Shown here piece by piece: positions 9,244 through 17,919 of a stretch of 64,000 bases of DNA. The position numbers were made by a program, and so were the translations under genes. This DNA comes from DATHWB01 sp040880725. Lineage in GTDB: Bacteria > Actinomycetota > Acidimicrobiia > Spongiisociales > ZC4RG35. How positions within the stretch are numbered: position 1 is the first letter of the stretch; the number at the start of each line of letters is the position of its first letter. The stretch covers positions 45,040 through 109,039 of the forward strand of contig JBBDHV010000031.1 of NCBI GenBank assembly GCA_040880725.1, written 5' to 3'. The notes below the pieces were generated by a model. That model did no database searches. It was not told the origin of the DNA and saw nothing but the letters and a program-made list of their open reading frames with translations.

Positions 9244-9851
9244 TGGACCTCCCCTCGGCCACCTATCGCCTGCAACTCGATCCGGCGCAGATGGATCTCG
9301 CCGCAGCCGCCGAGCTGGTTCCCTACCTGGACCAACTGGGTGTCTCCCATGTGTACGTGTCCCCCCTCCTCCGGTCCCGCCCCGGCAGCCCGCACGGTTA
9401 CGACACGGTTGATCCCGGTCTCATCGACCCCCAGCTGGGAGGTCGGACCGGACTCGACCGGATGGTGACCGCACTTCACGACCACGGCATGCGGCTGATT
9501 CTGGATGTCGTCCCCAACCACATGGCGATCGGACAGCACAATCCCTGGTGGATGGACGTCCTGGAGAACGGCCCGAAGGCGGACCACTCGGGTCACTTCG
9601 ATCTGTTCTGGGATGACGACGGGCTGTCTCTCCCGCTGCTCGGACGACCGTACGTCGAAGCCCTCGATGCCGGGGAGCTCACGATCGGGATCGAAGGCGG
9701 GGCCGTTCGGGTGGCGTACTGGGACGAGCGATTCCCCCTCTCGGCTGAATCACTGCGAAGCGCCGGGCTCGACGCGGCGGATCCTGAGATCCATGCGCGG
9801 ATCGCCGCGATCAACGCCGATCACAGACGCATTGCATCGGCTTCTCGATGA
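9243..9851 (+). CDS. treY: Malto-oligosyltrehalose synthase TreY, N-terminal fragment (frameshifted gene)
   Basis: TreY (GH13_26) isomerises the reducing-end alpha-1,4 bond of a maltodextrin into a trehalose linkage. The ATG overlaps the preceding stop as TGATG. The fragment starts with PSATYRLQL and VSHVYVSPLLRSRPGSPHGYD and includes DVVPNHMAI, all typical of the TreY N-terminus. After INADH the frame runs into a TGA at 9849-9851, while the homologous continuation (ALHRLLDDQHYRLVWW) lies in the +1 frame. The fragment holds only the first part of the barrel and none of the catalytic carboxylates, so alone it should be inactive. Confidence 0.85.
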   Translation: MDLPSATYRLQLDPAQMDLAAAAELVPYLDQLGVSHVYVSPLLRSRPGSPHGYDTVDPGLIDPQLGGRTGLDRMVTALHDHGMRLILDVVPNHMAIGQHNPWWMDVLENGPKADHSGHFDLFWDDDGLSLPLLGRPYVEALDAGELTIGIEGGAVRVAYWDERFPLSAESLRSAGLDAADPEIHARIAAINADHRRIASASR

Positions 9852-11826
9852 CCAGCACTACCGGCTCGTGTGGTGGCAACTCTCCCGCGAGCGCCTGGGA
9901 CATCGAAGATTCTTCACCATCAACGAGCTGGTCGGTGTCCGTCAGGAGCACACCCGTGTGTTCGACGACACCCATCGTCTCGTGATCGAACTCGTACGGT
10001 CGGGAGCCGTGGACGGTCTACGTGTCGACCATGTCGACGGTCTGCGTGATCCGCTCGGGTACCTGGAGAGGCTGCAGGAAGCGACCGGGGGCGATACCTA
10101 CGTCGTCGTCGAGAAGATCTTGGCGCCCGACGAAGGGCTCCCCGAGTCGTGGCCGGTGGCGGGAACGACCGGTTATGAGTATCTCACGGCCTCGGCCAAG
10201 ACGTTCGTGGATCCGTCTGGCCTCGAAGTGCTCGCCGCCCACTACCGCGATGTCACAGGTGGCTCCCTGGACTTCGACGCCTTGGTGCGTGAACAGAAAC
10301 GGTTCATCATCCATGAGCGCCTCGGCCCCGAAACTACCAGATACGCCGCCGCGCTGGAGGATCTCGCGCGCCGAGACCGCATCGCACGGGACGTGCTGCC
10401 GTCAGAATTGATCGCTGGAGCGATCGACGTTCTCGCCGCGCTTGGCGTGTATCGCACCTACTCCCGACACGGGTCGGTTTCCGAAATCGATCGCGCCATT
10501 GTGGGTGCGGCGATCGGGACCGCCAGAGCGCTGGCACCCGACCGGGACCCGCGGGTGTGGGATTTCCTCCGCGAGGTGCTGTTGCTCGACCACGGACCGG
10601 ACCTGGAAGAGTCCGAGTTGATTGCGCGAGTCGATTTTGTGGAACGGGCCCAGCAGTTCACAGGGGCCGTCATGGCCAAGGGGGTCGAGGACACTGCCTT
10701 CTATCAGTTCAACGTGCTCGTTTCGTTGAACGAGGTGGGGGCGCACCCGCTGCCACTTCCGGATGATCCGATTGCCGCCTATCACGACCACAACGACCGT
10801 GTCGCCCGGTCCTGGCCCGCCACGATGACCACCATGTCGACGCACGACACCAAGCGCTCGGAGGACGTACGGGCCCGGATCTCAGCCATCAGCCAGGATG
10901 CCGCGAGCTGGGTGGGACGTGTCGAGGAATGGCACGAGCGTCATCGGCGGCATCGCGTCGTTCCGATGGTTCCCACCCGGAACGAAGAGCTCCTCGTGTA
11001 TCAGACGGTCGTCGGGGCGTGGCCGCTGCTGGGCGACGACGACTTCGGGCGCCGGGTCGCCGAATATTTCGTGAAGGCGGCGCGGGAAGCGAAGGTGCAC
11101 ACCGCCTGGCTGGAACCCGACGAGGAACACGAGGCGGCGCTCACCGGGTTCGTCTCACGATTGCTGGGTGACGAGGAGTTTGTCGCGGACCTCGAGACTT
11201 TCGCCGACCCTTTGTGGAGAGCGGGCGCGCTCGACTCGATCGCCCAATTCGTGCTGCGGGTGTGCGCACCGGGTGTGCCCGACATCTACCGGGGTCAGGA
11301 GCTGTGGGATCTCTCTCTCACCGACCCGGACAATCGTCGTCCCGTGGATTGGGATCTGCGGCGACGTCACCTCGCCGAGCTGGATGACCGATGGGGGGAA
11401 GCAGGTCTGTTCCGCTCCCTTGCCGAGACGTGGCAGGACGGAAGAATCAAACTCGCCGTGACCGCGATCGGGCTGCGGCTGCGCCGGCGTCATCCTGCCC
11501 TTTTCGCGGATGGCGCCTACATTCCGCTGGAGGTGCACGGTGACCGTGACGAGTGCGTGATCGCTTTCGCCCGCCGGCTCGGCGAGCAGTGGGTGGCGGT
11601 GGTCGCTCCGCGATTGACACAGCACCTGGAGAGCACCGGGCTGTGGCCGACGGAGGGCTGGGAGTCCACCGAGGTGATACTCCGGGAGGGTGCTCCGGTG
11701 AACTGGACCGATCAGATGACGGGTCACCAGCGCACCTGGCAGGGACGGATGTCCCTCGCCCGGATCTTCGCGGAAACGCCGGTGGGCCTTTTCGCGACCA
11801 GCGAGGAGGACAGGAACGAGAGATGA
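9793..11826 (+). CDS. treY: Malto-oligosyltrehalose synthase TreY, C-terminal fragment (frameshifted gene)
   Basis: This frame carries the rest of TreY from about DALHRLLDDQHYRL (near 9823) to the stop, which overlaps the glgE start as ATGA. It contains the catalytic region: DGLRVDHVDGL (nucleophile Asp), VVVEKILAPDE (acid/base Glu) and STHDTKRSEDVRARI, plus the TreY hallmark AKGVEDTAFYQFN and the C-terminal PGVPDIYRGQELWDLSLTDPDNR. The given start is the nearest upstream in-frame ATG; a true start in this frame is unlikely. Removing one base between about 9820 and 9826 would restore a single protein of about 860 residues. Loss of the N-terminal fragment would remove part of the barrel. Confidence 0.85.
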   Translation: MRGSPRSTPITDALHRLLDDQHYRLVWWQLSRERLGHRRFFTINELVGVRQEHTRVFDDTHRLVIELVRSGAVDGLRVDHVDGLRDPLGYLERLQEATGGDTYVVVEKILAPDEGLPESWPVAGTTGYEYLTASAKTFVDPSGLEVLAAHYRDVTGGSLDFDALVREQKRFIIHERLGPETTRYAAALEDLARRDRIARDVLPSELIAGAIDVLAALGVYRTYSRHGSVSEIDRAIVGAAIGTARALAPDRDPRVWDFLREVLLLDHGPDLEESELIARVDFVERAQQFTGAVMAKGVEDTAFYQFNVLVSLNEVGAHPLPLPDDPIAAYHDHNDRVARSWPATMTTMSTHDTKRSEDVRARISAISQDAASWVGRVEEWHERHRRHRVVPMVPTRNEELLVYQTVVGAWPLLGDDDFGRRVAEYFVKAAREAKVHTAWLEPDEEHEAALTGFVSRLLGDEEFVADLETFADPLWRAGALDSIAQFVLRVCAPGVPDIYRGQELWDLSLTDPDNRRPVDWDLRRRHLAELDDRWGEAGLFRSLAETWQDGRIKLAVTAIGLRLRRRHPALFADGAYIPLEVHGDRDECVIAFARRLGEQWVAVVAPRLTQHLESTGLWPTEGWESTEVILREGAPVNWTDQMTGHQRTWQGRMSLARIFAETPVGLFATSEEDRNER

Positions 11827-13808
11827 CAGGCTTCACGGACATCGAACCCACCACGCGCAGGGTGGTCATCGAGAACATCGCTCCCACTGTCGACTGTGGT
11901 CGCTTCCCGGCCAAGCGGATAGTCGGCGACGAGGTCACGGTTGAAGCGGATGTCTTCGCGGACGGACACGACCACGTCGCCGCCGTCATCGAGTTCCGCG
12001 CGGGCGCCGGAGAGTGGCGGATCGCCCCGATGTCCCAGACGGTCATGGACCGGCTGCAGGGTTCGTTCCGTACGGACGAAGTCGGTGGGTATGAGTTTCG
12101 GGTTCGTGGTTGGATCGATCACTTCGACACGTGGCGAGATGGCCTCGAGAAGAAGGACGGGGTCGGTCAGGACGTGTCGGTCGATCTCCAGATCGGTGCC
12201 GAGCTAGTGGATGCGGCCGCCAGCCGCGCCGAGGGAGCGGCGTCCACGACTCTGACGTCGTTCTCGTCCCGAATCCGCCAGGCCGGTTCCACGCAGCCCG
12301 AACGGGTCGCCGCCGCACTCGACCCGGATCTCGCAGCGCTGATGTCGGAGTGGGGTGACAGAACCCGCAGCACCGTGAGCGACGCCTACCCCATACGTGT
12401 CGATCGGCAACGGGCGAGGTTTTCGTCCTGGTATGAACTCTTTCCGCGTTCCTGGGGCCCGACGGGGGAGCACGGTACGTTCGCACACGTCACCGCGAAA
12501 CTGCCGTATGTCGCCGAGATGGGCTTCGACGTGCTGTACCTGCCGCCCATCCATCCGATCGGGACGACCAAGCGCAAAGGGCCGAACAACTCCCTCGACG
12601 TCGATCCCGATGATCCAGGCGTCCCGTGGGCGGTGGGTTCATCGGAAGGCGGGCACCTCGCCATTCACCCGGAGTTGGGCACCCTGGCCGACTTTCAGAC
12701 ACTGCGCGCCGAGGCGAAGAGCCTCGGCATCGAGTTGGCAATGGACGTCGCATTCCAGTGCTCTCCCGATCACCCCTGGGTGTCGGAGCATCCCGAATGG
12801 TTCAAACATCGTCCCGACGGCTCGATCCAGTACGCCGAGAACCCCCCAAAGCGATATGAGGACATCTATCCGATCGACTTCGAGACGTCCGACCCGCAGG
12901 GGTTGTGGGCTGCCCTCCGCGACGTGTTTCTGTACTGGAGTGACCAAGGAGTCGAGATCTTCCGCGTGGACAATCCGCACACCAAGGCGTTCCCGTTCTG
13001 GGAGTGGGTGATCGCCGAGGTGTCCGCGCGGCACCCGAACGCGATCTTTCTCGCCGAGGCCTTCACCCGTCCCACTGTGATGCACCGCCTGGCGAAGCTG
13101 GGGTTCACGCAGTCCTACACCTACTTCACCTGGCGCAACACGGTCTGGGAGTTGCAGTCCTATGTGGAGGACCTGTTGGCGGTGGCGGACGTTCTCCGGC
13201 CGAACTTCTGGCCCAACACGCCCGACATCCTCTCCGAGTACCTCCAGACGGGCGGACGACCGGCGTTCGTCACCCGAGTGATCCTCGCCGCCACCTTGTC
13301 GTCGAATTACGGCATCTACGGACCCGAATTCGAGTTGATGGGAAGCATTCCCCGTTCGGCGGGCTCGGAGGAGTATCGAGATTCGGAGAAGTACCAGATT
13401 CGGGAATGGGATCTGGAACGTCCCGAGTCGCTCGCGCCCCTGATCGGGCGACTGAACCAGATCCGCCGGAGCCATCCCGCGCTGCAGCGGAGCGACAACA
13501 TCAGATTCCACCAGACCGACAACCCTGAGATTCTGTGCTTCTCGAAGGAGTGGAAAGACGATCTCGTCCTCGTCGTCGTCAATCTCGATCCTCATCACAC
13601 CCAGTCCGGACATGTCGAGATTCCCGTCGACGAGTTCGGCATCGATGAACACCACTCGTTCCAAGTACATGACGAGTTGGTCGCCCGTCGGTACCTGTGG
13701 AACGAGCGATGGAACTACGTCGAGCTCGATCCCGAGGGAATTCCCGCCCACGTGTTCGCGATTCGCCGTCTGGCACGGACCGAACACGACTTCGACTACT
13801 ACCTCTGA
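11823..13808 (+). CDS. glgE: Alpha-1,4-glucan:maltose-1-phosphate maltosyltransferase
   Basis: GlgE (GH13_3) adds maltose from alpha-maltose 1-phosphate to the non-reducing end of alpha-glucan. The 661-residue protein has the N-terminal sandwich domain and helical insert, then ARFSSWYELFPRSWG and LYLPPIHPIGTTKRKGPNNS. The catalytic barrel has the nucleophile in EIFRVDNPHTKAFPFW (D383) and the acid/base in IFLAEAFTRP (E412). The segment NTPDILSEYLQTGGRPAF is also typical of GlgE. The ATG overlaps the treY stop as ATGA. Together with the next gene it forms the TreS-Mak-GlgE-GlgB route from trehalose to glucan. Confidence 0.96.
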   Translation: MTGFTDIEPTTRRVVIENIAPTVDCGRFPAKRIVGDEVTVEADVFADGHDHVAAVIEFRAGAGEWRIAPMSQTVMDRLQGSFRTDEVGGYEFRVRGWIDHFDTWRDGLEKKDGVGQDVSVDLQIGAELVDAAASRAEGAASTTLTSFSSRIRQAGSTQPERVAAALDPDLAALMSEWGDRTRSTVSDAYPIRVDRQRARFSSWYELFPRSWGPTGEHGTFAHVTAKLPYVAEMGFDVLYLPPIHPIGTTKRKGPNNSLDVDPDDPGVPWAVGSSEGGHLAIHPELGTLADFQTLRAEAKSLGIELAMDVAFQCSPDHPWVSEHPEWFKHRPDGSIQYAENPPKRYEDIYPIDFETSDPQGLWAALRDVFLYWSDQGVEIFRVDNPHTKAFPFWEWVIAEVSARHPNAIFLAEAFTRPTVMHRLAKLGFTQSYTYFTWRNTVWELQSYVEDLLAVADVLRPNFWPNTPDILSEYLQTGGRPAFVTRVILAATLSSNYGIYGPEFELMGSIPRSAGSEEYRDSEKYQIREWDLERPESLAPLIGRLNQIRRSHPALQRSDNIRFHQTDNPEILCFSKEWKDDLVLVVVNLDPHHTQSGHVEIPVDEFGIDEHHSFQVHDELVARRYLWNERWNYVELDPEGIPAHVFAIRRLARTEHDFDYYL

Positions 13809-13817
13809 GGAACCGAC

Positions 13818-16800
13818 ATGAACGAGAAGTGGTACGAGAGTGCCGTCATCTACGAGCTGCACGTCCGGGCGTTCCACGACTCCAACGACGACGGGATCGG
13901 TGATTTTCGCGGTCTGACCGCAAAGCTCGACTACCTGTCCGAGCTGGGGGTCACCGCCGTCTGGCTGCTCCCGTTCTACCCCTCTCCGCTCCGGGACGAC
14001 GGGTACGACATCGCCGATTACCGATCCATCAACCCGTCCTACGGGACGATGCGGGATTTTCGACGCTTTCTCGACGAAGCCCACCGGCGGGACCTCAAGG
14101 TCATAACGGAGTTGGTCATCAACCACACCTCGGATCAACACCCTTGGTTCCAAAGGGCGCGCCGGGCGGCCCCGGGGTCCCAGGAGCGTGACTTCTACGT
14201 GTGGTCGGACACCCCCGACCTCTACGCGGACGCCCGCATCATCTTTCAGGACACCGAGACCTCGAACTGGGCCTGGGATCCGGTGGCGAAGGCGTACTAC
14301 TGGCATCGGTTCTTCTCCCATCAGCCGGATCTCAACTTCGAGAGCGAAGCCGTGCAGCAGGCGGTCTTCGACGCACTGGACTTCTGGCTGGAGATGGGGG
14401 TCGATGGCCTCCGCCTGGACGCAGTGCCCTACCTGTACGAGTCCGACGGGACCATGTGCGAGAACCTCCCCGAGACACATGCCTTTCTCAAGCGGTTGCG
14501 TTCCCACGTCGATGCCAACTTCGACGATCGGATGCTGCTCGCGGAGGCCAATCAGTGGCCGGAGGTTTCTGTCGAGTATTTCGGAGACGGCGACGAATGC
14601 CACATGAGCTTTCACTTCCCCCTGATGCCCCGGCTCTTCATGTCGGTGAAGATGGAGAACAACTTCCCCGTCATCGACATCATGGATCAGACTCCGGACC
14701 TGCCGGAGGGGTCGGCATGGGCCATTTTCCTCAGAAACCACGACGAGCTAACGCTCGAGATGGTGACCGATGAGGAACGTGACTACATGTATCGCATGTA
14801 TGCCTCGGACGAGCAGGCGAGGATCAACGTCGGAATCCGGCGCAGGCTGGCGCCGTTGCTGGGCAACAACCGGCGCACCATCGAGTTGCTCAATGCGGTG
14901 TTGTTCTCGCTTCCCGGCACCCCGGTGGTCTATTACGGGGATGAGATCGGGATGGGCGACAACATCTACCTCGGTGATCGCAACGGGGTGAGGACCCCGA
15001 TGCAATGGACGGGTGATCGCAATGCCGGGTTTTCACGGGCGAATCCGCAGCGGCTGTATTTCCCGGTGATCACGGACCCTGAGTACCACTACGAGGCGAT
15101 CAACGTCGAAACCCAGCAGGCGAATCCGAATTCACTGTGGTGGTGGATGCGACGGATGATCGCCCAGCGCAAGAACCTGCCCCCCCTGTCGAGCGGCACT
15201 CTTGTGTTCCTCCAGCCGGAGAACGCCAAAGTGCTGGCCTTCGAGCGTTCGCTGGAAGACGAGTCGGTCTTGGTCGTGGCCAATCTCTCCCGGCACGTGC
15301 AGTCCGTGGAACTCGACCTTTCCCACCACGGGGGCTCGCGACCGGTCGAGGTTTTTGGACGGACGCCGTTCCCCAGGGTTGGTGAGCTTCCCTATCTCCT
15401 GACGCTCGGTCCTCACGAGTTCTACTGGTTCAGATTCGAACGAGCCTCCGACGTCTCCGAGAATGGAGACCGGTACCCCCGGATCCGCTTGCGGACCGGG
15501 GACGCAGACGTCTTTCGAGCCCGCGCGCAGTTGGGCCGGGCGCTCGTCTCGGATTTGCCGCACCGTCGCTGGTTCCGATCCAAGGCGAGCACCATCACAG
15601 CAGTCGACGTGGTCGATGTGCTCACGTTCGAGGGGACGGATGTGCGAACCATCGTCGCCGAGGTCCATTTCGCGGAGCGCGAGTCGGAGACCTATGTCGT
15701 GCCTGTAGAGCTGATCGGAGCCGAACGAGGCGCCCACGTTCGCGAGCACGAGCCGCACCGGCTCTTGGCCACGGTCAGTGGAACCGGAGACGACGCCGCA
15801 TTGATCCACGCCATCGACGACCCCGATTTCGGACGTGCGCTGGTTGCCGCGATGACCGGGCGAACCCGCCGAGTCGGGTCTCGTTCAGAGGTCAAGAGCG
15901 CGGGCGTCGCCAAGCGTTCGCGCGTCAAGGTCGACCCCGCGGGGTCGGTCCGGACGCTGGGAGTCGAACAGTCCAACACCTCCATCGTCCTTGGCGAGGA
16001 GGTGATCCTCAAAGTGTTCCGCAAGCTGGAACAGGGCCAGAACCCCGAGGTGGAGCTGGGTCGGTTTCTCACGGAGCGAACCAACTTCACCCACACGCCG
16101 GCCACACTCGGAGTTCTCAACTGGATCCAGGACGGCGAGGAGTCCGCATTCGGTTTCCTGCAGGAATACGTTGCGAACCAGGGCGACGCCTGGGCGCACA
16201 CCGTCGACCAGATGGCACTGTTCATCGAGCAAGTGATCACGTCCCGCGCCCAGAATCGTCCGCCGACTCAGAGTCTCCATCCGTTGGACCTGATCTCCGC
16301 AGAGCCGGACGATGAACTGCTCGGGATGTTCGGCACTGCGGTGCTGGAGGCCGGGCTGCTTGGTCGACGGACCGCCCAGATGCACATCGCGTTGGGCTCC
16401 GACCATGAGGATCCCGCGTTCGCCCCCGAGCCAATGACCACTCTTTATCAGCGCTCGCTCTACCAGGCGATGCGGACCGGCGTCCGTCAGAGCTTTCAAC
16501 TCCTGCGGCGCCGCAGGAGGTCACTCGAAGGGCGCGCCGCCGATCTCGCCGAGATCGTACTCGAGCGGGAAAAGGAGCTTCTCGATCGGCTCTCCGCCGT
16601 GTCCTTGGGGAAACTGGACGCGATTCGGACGCGGATTCACGGCGACTATCACCTCGGTCAGGTGCTCTTCACCGGCAACGACTTCTTGATCATTGATTTC
16701 GAGGGAGAGCCGGCGAGGCCCGTATCGGAACGACGGATCAAACGCTCGCCGCTGCGGGACGTGGCCGGAATGATCCGCTCGTATCACTATGCCTCCAACG

Positions 16801-17096
16801 CCGGGGTGTTGAAGGCAGAGGAGCAAGGGCTCGTTGACCTCGGTTCCGAGCAGGCGGAACGGATCAGACGTTGGTCCCGGGTGTGGTTCGGCCGGGTGTC
16901 AGCGGGGTTCGTGAGCGGTTACCTCGCCGAAGTCGAGGGCACCCAAGTGATCCCGACCGACCCCAGACAGCTGCGCACTCTGCTCGACGCCTACCTCCTC
17001 GAAAAGGTCGTCTACGAGCTCGGATACGAGTTGGACAATCGCCCCGATTGGATAGGGGTTGCCTTGGATGGTGTGCTTCTCCACCTGGACTCCTGA
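13818..17096 (+). CDS. treS: Trehalose synthase fused to maltokinase
   Basis: A two-enzyme fusion of 1092 residues. Residues 1 to about 550 are TreS (GH13_16), which interconverts trehalose and maltose; the catalytic residues are D201 (GLRLDAVPYLY), E243 (LLAEANQWPEV) and D309 (LRNHDELTLEMV). Residues from about 600 to the end are a maltokinase (Mak/Pep2), which phosphorylates maltose to maltose 1-phosphate. Its aminoglycoside-phosphotransferase-like site is IHGDYHLGQVL (D943) with IIDFEGEP (D960). The fusion is known in other actinobacteria and hands maltose directly to the kinase, whose product feeds GlgE. The ATG follows GAGGAA, nine bases after the glgE stop. It is the last gene of the operon. 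Confidence 0.95.
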   Translation: MNEKWYESAVIYELHVRAFHDSNDDGIGDFRGLTAKLDYLSELGVTAVWLLPFYPSPLRDDGYDIADYRSINPSYGTMRDFRRFLDEAHRRDLKVITELVINHTSDQHPWFQRARRAAPGSQERDFYVWSDTPDLYADARIIFQDTETSNWAWDPVAKAYYWHRFFSHQPDLNFESEAVQQAVFDALDFWLEMGVDGLRLDAVPYLYESDGTMCENLPETHAFLKRLRSHVDANFDDRMLLAEANQWPEVSVEYFGDGDECHMSFHFPLMPRLFMSVKMENNFPVIDIMDQTPDLPEGSAWAIFLRNHDELTLEMVTDEERDYMYRMYASDEQARINVGIRRRLAPLLGNNRRTIELLNAVLFSLPGTPVVYYGDEIGMGDNIYLGDRNGVRTPMQWTGDRNAGFSRANPQRLYFPVITDPEYHYEAINVETQQANPNSLWWWMRRMIAQRKNLPPLSSGTLVFLQPENAKVLAFERSLEDESVLVVANLSRHVQSVELDLSHHGGSRPVEVFGRTPFPRVGELPYLLTLGPHEFYWFRFERASDVSENGDRYPRIRLRTGDADVFRARAQLGRALVSDLPHRRWFRSKASTITAVDVVDVLTFEGTDVRTIVAEVHFAERESETYVVPVELIGAERGAHVREHEPHRLLATVSGTGDDAALIHAIDDPDFGRALVAAMTGRTRRVGSRSEVKSAGVAKRSRVKVDPAGSVRTLGVEQSNTSIVLGEEVILKVFRKLEQGQNPEVELGRFLTERTNFTHTPATLGVLNWIQDGEESAFGFLQEYVANQGDAWAHTVDQMALFIEQVITSRAQNRPPTQSLHPLDLISAEPDDELLGMFGTAVLEAGLLGRRTAQMHIALGSDHEDPAFAPEPMTTLYQRSLYQAMRTGVRQSFQLLRRRRRSLEGRAADLAEIVLEREKELLDRLSAVSLGKLDAIRTRIHGDYHLGQVLFTGNDFLIIDFEGEPARPVSERRIKRSPLRDVAGMIRSYHYASNAGVLKAEEQGLVDLGSEQAERIRRWSRVWFGRVSAGFVSGYLAEVEGTQVIPTDPRQLRTLLDAYLLEKVVYELGYELDNRPDWIGVALDGVLLHLDS

Positions 17097-17190
17097 CGTG
17101 CGGGCCTGACGACAGCGCTCCTCAATTTGGCGGTTTCGGCCCTGTCCCACCAGGGTATGTGCACGATTCGCGACCCACAAAGGACGGGAT

Positions 17191-17463
17191 GTGACAACGG
17201 TCGATCGACAGACGCAACGGAAACTGGACCGCCTGCGCGAGACAGAGTCACGATGGCTGCAGAAGGCCGCGTTCGCACTCGGCAAGACCCGGGAAGCGCG
17301 CGAGAAGCTCTCCGACGCCCTCGCGGAGCAACTCGACCCCGTGGTCACACTCGATGACGGCACCACCGTGTCCCTCGACGAGGTCGAAGAAAAGCTTCGC
17401 GAACGCGTCGAGACGCTCCGCTCTGGCTTGGGCGAGGGCAACTTCCGCTTCGGTCCCAGCTGA
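17191..17463 (+). CDS. Small charged helical protein, unknown function
   Basis: Ninety residues starting at a GTG preceded by AGGA. The sequence is dominated by charged helices (RQTQRKLDRLRETESRW and LDEVEEKLRERVETLRSG) likely to form a coiled coil. No membrane segment or cysteine is present. It follows the trehalose operon by 95 bases, is on the same strand, and converges with the receiver protein. I do not recognise a family. Confidence 0.6.
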   Translation: MTTVDRQTQRKLDRLRETESRWLQKAAFALGKTREAREKLSDALAEQLDPVVTLDDGTTVSLDEVEEKLRERVETLRSGLGEGNFRFGPS

Positions 17464-17483
17464 ACGCCGCGACCTGAACCGCG

Positions 17484-17849
17484 TCAGCCGATGGATGCCG
17501 CCAGCCGGCTTCGCAGCTGCTGGGCGGTGAATGGCTTGACGATCGAGGCGTCGGCACCCGCTCGTGCGGCCAGGAAGCGGTCAGCCTCACGGTCGAGCAG
17601 GAGCACGATCCCCATGTCGCCGGTCTCCGCGGCCAGGATCGCAGTCCGGAGCATTCGGACGACCGCCATCCCTCCCATTGACCCGATCTGCAAGTCGACG
17701 ATCGCCCAGTCGAAGGACTGCTCCCGAACGAGACCTGCCGCGGCCCTGGGGTCGGACTCGACGGTCAGCGTGATGTTGGGATCCGAGAGCGACGCCTGAA
17801 CGTCGTTGCGAACCCAGTCGTCGTCGGCGACGAGGAGTATGGAGGCCAT
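17484..17849 (-). CDS. Stand-alone response regulator receiver domain
   Basis: 121 residues forming a CheY-like receiver with no output domain. The acidic pocket is VADDDW (D9-D11), the phosphoacceptor is D52 in FDWAIVDLQIG, and the conserved Lys is in ASIVKPFTAQQL near the C-terminus. It therefore looks competent for phosphorylation. No histidine kinase lies nearby, so it would relay a signal by protein contact. A TATCGT box nine bases before the ATG may be its promoter. It is divergent from the NfeD-like gene. Confidence 0.85.
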   Translation of the reverse strand: MASILLVADDDWVRNDVQASLSDPNITLTVESDPRAAAGLVREQSFDWAIVDLQIGSMGGMAVVRMLRTAILAAETGDMGIVLLLDREADRFLAARAGADASIVKPFTAQQLRSRLAASIG

Positions 17850-17905
17850 GCTCGGTACACGATAGCCCTGGGCGAGTGGGCGGTTTCCGGAGTGTCGTGT
17901 CCTTC

Positions 17906-17911
17906 TAACAT
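17906..17911 (+). promoter_or_regulatory. Probable leaderless -10 box for the NfeD-like gene
   Basis: TAACAT lies eight bases before the GTG at 17920 and no ribosome-binding site is present, so transcription probably starts at or beside the start codon. Inferred from a pattern repeated before many genes in this window. Confidence 0.45.
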
Positions 17912-17919
17912 CCCGCGAC

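Noticed and set aside
9815..9850. Programmed +1 frameshifting in treY.
   Set aside because: No slippery site, no stimulatory structure and no known precedent in treY; an extra base is simpler. Kept as a question in the findings.
12639..14741. A 700-codon open frame on the minus strand opposite glgE and treS.
   Set aside because: It lies fully antisense to two genes with clear catalytic motifs; its His/Val/Arg-rich translation fits no family and reflects codon bias in high-GC DNA.
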